9,286 nucleotides of DNA from Ilumatobacteraceae bacterium (GCA_016650435.1 JAENVT010000007.1:1-9286); one strand, 5' to 3'. Positions 1 to 6,473 are shown, counted from the first letter of the stretch. The notes: generated by a model from the letters alone, not told the origin. Made by a program: numbers and translations.

Positions 1-2315
1 GGTTGCCCGTAACGGAGCGCCAGTTGCAGGCACTGACGCTGGTGGTGCGCTGCACCGGCCCGATCCCCGAACGTGAGCAGCGCCTCGGCGATGTTGCCGT
101 GGGCGCTCGCCTGAAGTGCCTCGAGGCCCAACCGCCCCCACGCCGCCAGTTCGAACTCGCATGCGGCGGCAGAACCGGCGTGGTCGCCACCGGCGGATCG
201 GGCGATGCCCAAGAGATTCCACATCCGACCCTGACAGCGATCCGGCAGCGGTCGCTTCAGGACCTGCTCGGCGAGGCGGGCAGCGCGCACGTGATCACCG
301 GACCGTAGGGCGAGCTCACCCTCCGTACGCTCGACCGCGACCTCGTCCCACGGCGGTGGACCGACTTCGTGCTGCAACGTCCGTGCGTCGGCGAGCAGGC
401 TCGAGGCGAGGTCGATCTCGCCCACACGCAGCCGAAGGTCGGCGAGGAGGGTCAGCAGGCCGACGCGAGAAGGCGTCGGCGCGTCGAGCTGGGCAACGTG
501 TCGGGCTACCTCCTCGATCCCGTGTCGGTACGACTGGAGGAGATCGTGATATTGACCGATCGACCACGCAAGTTGCTGTGCGATCGACGGATCATCGCTC
601 GCCAGAAGCGAGATCAACCCGCGCAGGTTGTCGACCTCTTCGCCCATTCGCGCCACCCACCCCCGATCGAGCGCGCACGTCGGGCCCAGCCGCTCGAGGT
701 ACCACGTCGCCAGGCGGCGTGCGGCGGTTGTGATGTCGCCTGCTGGATCATGGCGTCTGGCGAACGTCCGCACGGTCTCCGGAAAGCGAAAGCGGGTGCC
801 GCCAGCGGTGGTGTCGACGTTGAGCAACGACTTGTTGGCCAGCGACCAGACGAGATCTGGGACGAGGTCGGCGTTGAGGTCGCCGGTGGCCACGGCGGCG
901 GCCGCGCTTTCGTAGCCGAACGCGGCGACGAAGACGGCGAGGCGTCGCAACGTCGAACGTTCGGTCTCGCCGAGAAGACGATCGCTCCACGCGAGCATGT
1001 CGTCGAGGGAATGGTGACGCTCTGGAAGTGTTGGGTCTCGACTGACGAACGAGCGCGCCGCATCGTCGAGGCCTATCAGAATCTCGTCAGGCGCCAGCAC
1101 ACCCGCGCGGGCCGCTGCCATCTCGATCGCGAGCGGTAGGCCATCGAGTCGTTGGCAGAGTTTCTCGATGGTTGCCGGATTGCCGAGTCGCGTCGCACCG
1201 GCCTCGGCGGCTCGTTCGACGAACAGCTGCACCGCGGCTTCAGGAGGTCCACGCTTGTCGAGACGTCCGTGCCACGGCAATGGACCGAGCCGCAACACCA
1301 TCTCCGCCCGCAGTCCGAGTGGTTCACGGCTGGTGGTGAAGATGCCGACCCCTTGGCTGCTCTGGAGAATGGTCGCCACCACCCGTGCGGTCGCTTCTCG
1401 AACGTGCTCTGCGTTGTCGAGGATGAGCAGAGCGTGTTTGCCTGCAAGGTGGTTGACGACATCGGCGAGTGCGTCGGAGTCGGCACGCGTCCGCACCCCG
1501 AGTGCACCGGCGATAGCCGCCGGTACGAGGCCACCGTCGTCCAACACCGCAAGATCCACAAACCAGACGCCGTCCGGCCAGTCGTCGTGCGAACGGAGGC
1601 CGTGCTCGACGGCCAGCCGTGTCTTGCCGACCCCGCCAGGGCCGACGAGGGTCACGACCTTCGATGGGCGCGTCATCTGCGCGAGCTGGTCGAGCTCGGC
1701 GTCGCGCCCGAGGATCGACGTCAGCGGAGTTGCCAGGTTGTGGCGATCAGCCGGCAGCACCCGCAGTGCTGGGAAGGTGTCGTCGAGGCCTTCACCGTGC
1801 ACCTGCCAGAGCTCGACCGGCTCGTCGAAGTCGCGGACTCGAAACCTGCCGAGCGACCGCAACCACAGGTGAGACGGAAGCTGGACGCCGTTGGCGGCGT
1901 CTGCCGACACCACGATCTGGCCGCCATGACCGGTGTTCACGACGCGCGCAGCCTGATGTACGGCGAACGCCACGTAGTCCCCTTCATGGGGGATCGCGAC
2001 GCCCGAGTGGACCCCCATCCGAACGCGCAACGGGGCCTCGGCGGGCCACGGTTCGGCGCCGAGCGCGAGTTGCCCGTCAGCGCACGCGACGATCGCTTCG
2101 GTTGGGGCTTCGAACGCAACGAAGAACGAGTCACCCTCAGTGTCGACCTCATGGCCACCATGTCGGCGCCACACCTCGCGGAGGATCTCGCGATGGCGGT
2201 CGAGCGCGGACGCGTACCCGTCGCCGAGCGTGCGGACGAGACGCGTCGAGCCTTCGATGTCGGTGAACACGAACGTGACGGTGCCCGACGGCAATCTGGG
2301 TCCCCCAGCAACCAT
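1..2315 (-). CDS. Adenylate/guanylate cyclase domain - STAND ATPase - TPR regulator (C-terminus outside window)
   Basis: This is a multidomain signalling or transcription-associated protein, with 771 codons visible and no stop before the left edge. Residues about 10-140 form a class III nucleotide cyclase domain. FTDIEGST carries the first metal Asp (D19), DTEGDSF carries the second (D62), and HQAARV followed by HGGQIVVS (120-137) closes the domain. Residues about 205-450 are an NB-ARC/STAND-type ATPase: Walker A GPGGVGKT (225-232), Walker B LLILDN (296-301), TSRE (328-331) and GLPLAIE (392-398). The rest, to 771, is alpha-helical with TPR-like Ala/Leu pairs. I checked the frame at several places between 120 and 1700 and found no stop. 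The ATG at 2315 follows GGAAGG by 8 nt. The usual cyclase substrate Lys is Asp58 and the transition-state Asn is His120, so cyclase activity is uncertain. Similar actinobacterial proteins often end in a LuxR-type or TPR region; the end here is unseen. Confidence 0.9.
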   Translation of the reverse strand, partial: MVAGGPRLPSGTVTFVFTDIEGSTRLVRTLGDGYASALDRHREILREVWRRHGGHEVDTEGDSFFVAFEAPTEAIVACADGQLALGAEPWPAEAPLRVRMGVHSGVAIPHEGDYVAFAVHQAARVVNTGHGGQIVVSADAANGVQLPSHLWLRSLGRFRVRDFDEPVELWQVHGEGLDDTFPALRVLPADRHNLATPLTSILGRDAELDQLAQMTRPSKVVTLVGPGGVGKTRLAVEHGLRSHDDWPDGVWFVDLAVLDDGGLVPAAIAGALGVRTRADSDALADVVNHLAGKHALLILDNAEHVREATARVVATILQSSQGVGIFTTSREPLGLRAEMVLRLGPLPWHGRLDKRGPPEAAVQLFVERAAEAGATRLGNPATIEKLCQRLDGLPLAIEMAAARAGVLAPDEILIGLDDAARSFVSRDPTLPERHHSLDDMLAWSDRLLGETERSTLRRLAVFVAAFGYESAAAAVATGDLNADLVPDLVWSLANKSLLNVDTTAGGTRFRFPETVRTFARRHDPAGDITTAARRLATWYLERLGPTCALDRGWVARMGEEVDNLRGLISLLASDDPSIAQQLAWSIGQYHDLLQSYRHGIEEVARHVAQLDAPTPSRVGLLTLLADLRLRVGEIDLASSLLADARTLQHEVGPPPWDEVAVERTEGELALRSGDHVRAARLAEQVLKRPLPDRCQGRMWNLLGIARSAGGDHAGSAAACEFELAAWGRLGLEALQASAHGNIAEALLTFGDRAGAAHHQRQCLQLALRYGQ

Positions 2316-2323
2316 CGCTATAG

Positions 2324-2329
2324 CCTTCC
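2324..2329 (-). promoter_or_regulatory. Shine-Dalgarno of the cyclase/ATPase gene
   Basis: On the minus strand GGAAGG lies 8 nt before the ATG at 2315. This fixes the start, which places the FTDIEGST motif at the expected distance of about 17 residues from the N-terminus. No convincing -10/-35 pair was found upstream. Confidence 0.6.
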
Positions 2330-2386
2330 ACGCCGGTGCGGGTGCGATTCCCGCCTTATGCGATTTTCGCCCTGCTGCCGCACCAG

Positions 2387-2407
2387 CGGCGTGCAGTGGT
2401 CACGCCG
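2387..2407 (-). terminator. Candidate hairpin after the DoxX-like gene
   Basis: This is a perfect 7-bp GC-rich stem, CGGCGTG / CACGCCG, with a 7-nt loop. It lies 53 bp past the DoxX-like stop and 72 bp before the cyclase start. There is no U-run after it in the minus direction, so it would be a tail-less actinobacterial-style terminator, or a structure in the 5' leader of the cyclase mRNA. A second 5-bp hairpin lies at 2338-2354, closer to the cyclase start. The rest of the 144-bp gap (2316-2459) holds nothing else I can name. Confidence 0.3.
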
Positions 2408-2459
2408 ACCAGCTCCAACCAGGGTGCCGGCGAGCGCGACGATCGCGGCTGGGTCGGGG

Positions 2460-3398
2460 TCAGCGGTCGGCGTACGGGTACGCGGGAATCGGCGATTGCT
2501 CGTCGGCCGGTGGCACCAACGCGGTCGCCGTGCCGCGTTGCGGCGGTGCAAACGTTGCTCCACGAAGCAGGTAGCGCCATTCGTACTCACGACGAACGAC
2601 CCTCTTCGGCTTGGCATGCATCCACCCCGCGACCCAGGTGGTCCACAGGCGCCTGGGGTATGTCACATGATCTGGGCGATGCGCCGATCGGCGAACCATC
2701 AAAGTGATGGCGACGATCATCCCGAGGAAGACGAGCATCATTGCCGGGTCCTCGATGACCTTGGCCGGTTCGATTGTTCGGATGTACGGCACGACAGCGA
2801 GTGCCAGAGCGGTCGAGATGGCTGCGAAGCCAACTGTTTTGCGCGACGGCGATGTCGGTCGAACTCCGATGGTTCCGTCGGCGACGGCGAAGAGCAAGAC
2901 GATCTCCATGACGAGGTAGAACGCCGAAGGATTGACCTTGCCGGCCATGACGAACACCACGTTCAGCAGGACAGCCCATCGCAACGCAAGGCGCAACGGC
3001 TTTCCGATTCCAATCGCTATCCCGCAACCGAGCTGTGTCAACGCAACCACGATCGCGACGGTTTGCGCGCCCGGAGCAATGAGGTGGTCCATCACCGGTC
3101 GGAAAAATGGGAGCGCCTCGTCGTGTTGGGTGGTGACGAACTTTTGGAGCTTGTGACCGTTCCACCATTCCGGATCGATCAGCTTCTCTGTCGCGGCGCG
3201 TAACCAGCCGGCTGCGAGGAACAGGCGAAGTGGCAGCAGTACAACGACCGCGGCGAGATGGCTCTGCGGCTGTGGCGCAGGGCGCGATTTCGGCGTTGCC
3301 GCCGTCCGTGACACGTTCCTCAGGTCGGGCTGTGGGCCGAGTTGACTTGGCAACGGTTGCGGTAAGACTCGAGTTTCATGGTCGAAGACATCGATCAT
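2460..3398 (-). CDS. DoxX-like integral membrane protein
   Basis: This is a 312-residue protein with a Pro/Gln-rich N-terminal segment (1-47), then a membrane domain with about six hydrophobic segments (roughly 49-66, 113-131, 138-152, 158-176, 188-205, 219-236) and a basic cytoplasmic-looking tail. The stretch 64-79 (GWLRAATEKLIDPEWW) matches the signature after the first helix of the DoxX/DoxD group, relatives of the small subunit of thiosulfate:quinone oxidoreductase. DoxX proteins usually have four helices in 130-180 residues, so this one is long, with two extra helices and a tail of about 75 residues. The start at 3398 is supported by AAGGAG 11 nt upstream. It is transcribed in the same direction as the cyclase gene with a 144-bp gap and a hairpin between, so an operon is possible but unproven. 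No redox cysteine pair is visible, and substrate and partner are unknown. Confidence 0.8.
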   Translation of the reverse strand: MIDVFDHETRVLPQPLPSQLGPQPDLRNVSRTAATPKSRPAPQPQSHLAAVVVLLPLRLFLAAGWLRAATEKLIDPEWWNGHKLQKFVTTQHDEALPFFRPVMDHLIAPGAQTVAIVVALTQLGCGIAIGIGKPLRLALRWAVLLNVVFVMAGKVNPSAFYLVMEIVLLFAVADGTIGVRPTSPSRKTVGFAAISTALALAVVPYIRTIEPAKVIEDPAMMLVFLGMIVAITLMVRRSAHRPDHVTYPRRLWTTWVAGWMHAKPKRVVRREYEWRYLLRGATFAPPQRGTATALVPPADEQSPIPAYPYADR

Positions 3399-3409
3399 CG
3401 GGATGGTTT

Positions 3410-3415
3410 CTCCTT
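3410..3415 (-). promoter_or_regulatory. Shine-Dalgarno of the DoxX-like gene
   Basis: AAGGAG on the minus strand lies 11 nt upstream of the ATG at 3398. It is a slightly long but clean ribosome binding site that decides this start. This gene therefore has a leadered transcript, unlike the divergent SDR gene, which may be leaderless. Confidence 0.65.
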
Positions 3416-3611
3416 GAATGAGTTTTGTCGAAGGGCGTTCGCGGCACGGGCGTCGATACGCAAGGTTCGGGGAGCCGCCAGTGCGACATCATTGCGAACA
3501 GATGACAAATATTACGGATGCATGACGAGGAGGGCACGCTTGTCCGCGCCGAAAGGTTTCGATCGGATCCGGTGACAACGACCACAAGGTTTCACCCGAA
3601 AGGTGGGAATA

Positions 3612-3665
3612 ATGGCCGGCCGACCGCGTCGCCGCAGGGTAGGGGTATCGAATAGGGTCGCGTAG
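3612..3665 (+). CDS. Possible 17-residue leader peptide abutting the SDR gene
   Basis: ATG at 3612 opens a 17-codon frame (MAGRPRRRRVGVSNRVA) whose TAG at 3663-3665 touches the SDR ATG at 3666. AAAGG at 3599-3603 lies 8 nt before it, an ideal ribosome site, whereas the SDR start has none of its own. If real, it would couple translation to the SDR gene. It conflicts with the alternative that the TAGGGT box inside it (3653-3658) makes a leaderless SDR transcript, although both could operate from two promoters. The peptide is Arg-rich and matches no attenuator type I know. An open frame this short can arise by chance. Confidence 0.3.
   Translation: MAGRPRRRRVGVSNRVA
3653..3658 (+). promoter_or_regulatory. 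-10 box (TAGGGT), candidate leaderless promoter of the SDR operon
   Basis: TAGGGT fits the actinobacterial TANNNT -10 pattern and ends 7 nt before the SDR ATG. Transcription starting at about the eighth base would begin on the start codon itself. The same hexamer precedes the Gfo/Idh gene with nearly the same spacing. No good -35 hexamer is visible 16-19 bp upstream. Confidence 0.45.
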
Positions 3666-4466
3666 ATGGGGGATCGGCTACACGGACGAGTCGTGGTCGT
3701 CGTCGGTGGCGGGCAGACACCGGGCGAAACCATCGGCAATGGACGGGCCGCGGCACTCGTATACGCACGCGAAGGAGCGCGGGTCGTCGTCGTCGATCGC
3801 GTCCTGGCGTCTGCTGAAGACACGATCTCGATGATTCGAGACGAAGGTGGCGAAGGCATTGCTCACATCGCCGACATCACCGACGCGGAATCGTGCGCGA
3901 CCATCCCCGCGGTCGCGATGTCTTCGTTCGGCGCCCTCGACGTGCTGCACAACAACGTCGGGATCGGCGGCGGCGATCAGCCGGCGACGCGAGTCGACGA
4001 GGAGGCATGGCAACGGATCTTCGATGTGAACCTGTCGGCCATGTGGAGGACCTGCAAGGCAGTCATCCCCGTGATGCGAGACGCAGGGCACGGCGCGATC
4101 GTCAACATCTCATCGATCGCCTCGATCTGCTCGACGAACACCGCCGCTTACCAGATCTCCAAGGCCGGCGTGAACACCCTCACTCAACATCTCGCCATGG
4201 GAGTCGCCCGCCATGGCATCCGTGTCAACGCGGTGCTTCCTGGGCTCATGAACACGCCAATGGCGATCGAGGGAATCTCGGCTGCGCGCGGAATCGATCG
4301 CGAGCAACTCATCCAAGACCGCGATGCCTCGGTTCCTCTTGGCCGCAAGATGGGCACGGCGTGGGACGTGGCCTATGCCTCGCTGTTCCTCGCCTCGGAC
4401 GAGGCGAAGTTCATCACCGGCGTCTTGCTACCCGTCGACGGAGGTCAGTCAGTCCGCCGAGGTTGA
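3666..4466 (+). CDS. Short-chain dehydrogenase/reductase (SDR), NAD(H)-type
   Basis: This is a 266-residue cytosolic classical SDR that would interconvert an alcohol and a ketone. The Rossmann dinucleotide motif is the extended form GGGQTPGETIGNG (14-26), about five residues longer than the usual TGxxxGxG. Asp44 at the end of the second strand suggests NAD(H) rather than NADP(H). NNVG (95-98) stands for the usual NNAG. The catalytic set is Asn121, Ser149, Tyr161 and Lys165 (YQISK), all present. The C-terminal PVDGG (about 258-262) is typical. It is the first gene of a run with the dioxygenase (3 bp between stop and next start) and the PLP protein, which suggests that it oxidises or reduces the hydroxyl group made or used by those enzymes. 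Substrate is not predictable; annotations such as glucose dehydrogenase or 3-oxoacyl-ACP reductase would be only family-level. Confidence 0.92.
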   Translation: MGDRLHGRVVVVVGGGQTPGETIGNGRAAALVYAREGARVVVVDRVLASAEDTISMIRDEGGEGIAHIADITDAESCATIPAVAMSSFGALDVLHNNVGIGGGDQPATRVDEEAWQRIFDVNLSAMWRTCKAVIPVMRDAGHGAIVNISSIASICSTNTAAYQISKAGVNTLTQHLAMGVARHGIRVNAVLPGLMNTPMAIEGISAARGIDREQLIQDRDASVPLGRKMGTAWDVAYASLFLASDEAKFITGVLLPVDGGQSVRRG

Positions 4467-4469
4467 TGG

Positions 4470-5288
4470 GTGGTACGTTCTCGCATGTTGCACGATCTGG
4501 TCACTGACTATCACCGGGATGGCTTCGCGTTTCGCTCTGAGCTGCTGTCGGGCACGGAGGCCCAGGTCCTTGTTCGCGAGACCGACCGTTTGCTCGGCGG
4601 CGACCGTCCGGCCGATCGCTTCTTGTTCGAGAAGGACGGCAGAACGGTTCGCACGATGGTCAATCCCCATCTCTTCAGCGATGTCTTCGATCGATTGACT
4701 TCGCACCCGACGTTGCTGGCCGCTGCGCAGCAGTTGCTCGACGACGAGGTCTACGTGTTCCAGATGGGCGTCAACAACAAAGCGAGCTTCAACGGTGATG
4801 TGTGGTTCTGGCATCAGGATTATCCCGGGTACCACTACGACGATCACATCCCCACGGCGAACATGGTCAACACCCTGATCTTTCTCGACGAGGTCACAAA
4901 CTTCAACGGTCCACTGATGGTTGTGCCCGGCTCCTATCGCCACGTCCCCGAGCGCCCCGAGGTGTCGGACAAGGGCACCTCGTACTCATTCCGATATGCC
5001 GACAACGAAACCGTTACAGACCAGGTCAAACAGGGTGGCATCGTCGCTCCTACGGGGCCGGCCGGCTCGGTCATCTTCATGCATGTCAACACGCTTCACG
5101 GTTCGACGGCAAATCTGTCGCCGTGGCCGCGACGCATGATCACGCTGACCTACAACGCGATGTCGAACAAGGCCACCAGTCCGAGTTCGCGATCGAGACA
5201 TATCGTCTACGACGACCGCGATCTGCCACCGTTGGCGCCTGCGGCCGCGAACTGTCTCGAAGAACTCGCCGGGTCGGTGCTCGCCTGA
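4470..5288 (+). CDS. Phytanoyl-CoA dioxygenase (PhyH) family, EctD-like Fe(II)/2-oxoglutarate oxygenase
   Basis: This is a 272-residue non-heme iron oxygenase that would hydroxylate a small molecule using O2 and 2-oxoglutarate. The iron facial triad is His115 and Asp117 (FWHQDYPGYH) plus His210 (LHGS). Arg221, 11 residues on, is the expected 2-oxoglutarate anchor. FNGPLMVVPGSY (145-156) and the stretch around the H-x-D motif resemble ectoine hydroxylase EctD more than phytanoyl-CoA hydroxylase, but no ectoine biosynthesis gene is in the window. The start is uncertain: GTG at 4470 has GAGG 7 nt upstream, while ATG at 4485 would remove only five residues. The stop TGA shares its A with the ATG of the next gene, so translation is probably coupled. 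The substrate is likely an amino acid or other small polar metabolite, by inference from the PLP neighbour. Confidence 0.9.
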   Translation: MVRSRMLHDLVTDYHRDGFAFRSELLSGTEAQVLVRETDRLLGGDRPADRFLFEKDGRTVRTMVNPHLFSDVFDRLTSHPTLLAAAQQLLDDEVYVFQMGVNNKASFNGDVWFWHQDYPGYHYDDHIPTANMVNTLIFLDEVTNFNGPLMVVPGSYRHVPERPEVSDKGTSYSFRYADNETVTDQVKQGGIVAPTGPAGSVIFMHVNTLHGSTANLSPWPRRMITLTYNAMSNKATSPSSRSRHIVYDDRDLPPLAPAAANCLEELAGSVLA

Positions 5289-6466
5289 TGACCGCGTCCG
5301 AGACGATCGACCACGCGAGAGGCTACGCCGATGCTCGACCCACATGGGCTGAGGTCGACCTTGATGCAATCACGCACAACGTCGCCTTGATCCGCCAGCG
5401 CGCCGGGCGAGCGGTCAAGTTGCTGGTGCCGGTGAAGGCGAACGCCTATGGACACGGCGTTGCGGTCGTCGGCATGCACCTCGAATCGCTCGGTGTCGAC
5501 GGTCTGGCAACAGCCAATGTCGACGATGCAGTAGCAGTACGCCGCGCCGGCGCAACGTTGCCGATCCTGCTATACGGCGCGCAGCTGCCATCGGGCAATC
5601 ACTACGTGTTGCAGCACGACCTCACCCCGACTGTCTACTCGGTCGACTCGCTGCAATCGATCAGCGGCCTGGCGACCGACTCGGGGCGCGTGGTGAACGT
5701 GCACATCAAGGTCGACGCCGGCATGGGCCGACTCGGCGTGCGACTCGACGAAGCGGCGGCGTTTGCCCGCGAGGTCATCGCCGCGCCGAACGTTCGACTT
5801 GAAGGGATCTACACGCACATCCCGTTCTCGGATGACGATGGCGAGGCGTGGTCGCGTCGACGGCTACAGGCATTTGCAGAGATGGTCCGCGCCGTCGAGA
5901 GCGAGCACCACATCACAATCGATTTCGTCCAGGCTGCGGCGAGCTCGGTCTTCGCCCAAGCATTGCCTGACACGCTCAACACCATTTCGCCCGGCCATGT
6001 CACCTTCGGGTTGCACCCCATCACCGGTGCGCGTGCCGAACACGCGGGCTACCGCAAGGCACTCACGGCGATCCGCGCCGCGGTGATCCACATTGGTCAC
6101 CGACACGAAGGCGACGATCTGCCGGGCGCCGCTCCCGGTGGTCTCGAAGCCGATGCAACTGTCGGGGTGGTCCTGTTCGGAATGGACAACGGCTACCGAC
6201 ACGGCCCCGCAGGCACTGCTGCGTACATGCTCTGCCGAGGACGACGGTGCGCAGTCCTGTCGGTCTCGGCCGAATACACGGTCGTCGATCTCAGCGATGT
6301 TCCCGATCCCTCAATCGGTGAGCTCGTGACAGTCATCGGTCGTGATGGCGACGACGAAATCGCTGTCGAGACCGTCGCCGAGCAACTGGGTGCCCCTAGT
6401 GCCGCTTATTGGATGGTCGGACTGAAGAACATCCCGTACCGCTACACGAGCACCGCGCCCGCGTGA
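5288..6466 (+). CDS. Alanine racemase-like fold-type III PLP protein with altered active site
   Basis: This 392-residue protein has the alanine racemase length and layout: a PLP-binding TIM barrel (about 15-245) and a C-terminal beta domain (about 260-385). The PLP lysine is Lys50 in VKANAYGHG, with Tyr54. KVDAGMGRLG (141-150) gives the equivalents of Lys129 and Arg136 of the Geobacillus enzyme, and His177 and Ser219 match its phosphate/ring contacts. By my eye alignment with that enzyme, however, Arg219 is Ser234, the catalytic Tyr265 is Gly280, Asn203 is Ala218, GYADG is GMDNG (298-302) and Met312-Asp313 is Ala328-Glu329. The fold and cofactor should be kept, while ordinary alanine racemisation is doubtful. 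The ATG overlaps the dioxygenase stop (TGATG, 5286-5290) and no ribosome site is seen, so it is translationally coupled. A longer in-frame open stretch back to 4802 lies inside the dioxygenase gene and is not used. It could be an epimerase or lyase for the operon's product, or a non-catalytic relative. Confidence 0.88.
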   Translation: MTASETIDHARGYADARPTWAEVDLDAITHNVALIRQRAGRAVKLLVPVKANAYGHGVAVVGMHLESLGVDGLATANVDDAVAVRRAGATLPILLYGAQLPSGNHYVLQHDLTPTVYSVDSLQSISGLATDSGRVVNVHIKVDAGMGRLGVRLDEAAAFAREVIAAPNVRLEGIYTHIPFSDDDGEAWSRRRLQAFAEMVRAVESEHHITIDFVQAAASSVFAQALPDTLNTISPGHVTFGLHPITGARAEHAGYRKALTAIRAAVIHIGHRHEGDDLPGAAPGGLEADATVGVVLFGMDNGYRHGPAGTAAYMLCRGRRCAVLSVSAEYTVVDLSDVPDPSIGELVTVIGRDGDDEIAVETVAEQLGAPSAAYWMVGLKNIPYRYTSTAPA

Positions 6467-6473
6467 GAACCAG

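Larger units (their letters stand above)
3399..3665. other. Divergent intergenic region between DoxX-like and SDR genes
   Basis: These 267 bp must carry the promoters of both divergent genes. Visible items are the DoxX-like ribosome site (3410-3415), an AT-richer patch around 3505-3517, a repeated 9-mer CCGAAAGGT (3549-3557 and 3596-3604), the self-complementary CGGATCCG (3564-3571), GGCCGGCC (3614-3621), a 17-codon open frame (3612-3665) and a TAGGGT box (3653-3658). No protein of a recognisable family is encoded. The longer open frames across it on either strand read as basic, low-complexity shadows. Confidence 0.6.

Noticed and set aside
116..1139. Several plus- and minus-strand open frames of 80-256 codons
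   Set aside because: They are out-of-frame readings of the large minus-strand cyclase/ATPase/TPR gene, whose own frame is open through this whole stretch to the left edge.
2336..2362. A tRNA T-arm-like stem-loop, possibly a tRNA or integration site
   Set aside because: The loop is TGCGATT rather than TTCGANN, no anticodon or D arm and no matching acceptor strand lie upstream, and a tRNA there would overlap the start of the cyclase gene.
1152..3203. A 683-codon open frame on the plus strand
   Set aside because: It runs antisense across the cyclase/ATPase and DoxX-like genes, reads as Arg/His/Asp-rich sequence without any domain, and the minus strand carries clear conserved motifs in the same DNA. 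It is a GC-rich shadow frame.
3512..3859. A 115-codon minus-strand frame overlapping the SDR 5' end
   Set aside because: It is antisense to the conserved SDR cofactor-binding region and is a Thr/Arg-rich low-complexity shadow with no family features.
4802..5287. N-terminal extension of the alanine racemase-like protein
   Set aside because: This stretch is the out-of-frame shadow of the dioxygenase gene. The ATG at 5288 gives the normal family length and a TGATG overlap.
6467..6473. Terminator between the convergent PLP and MFS genes
   Set aside because: Only 7 bp separate the two stops and no strong hairpin with a T-run was seen around them. Any termination signal would have to lie inside the coding regions.
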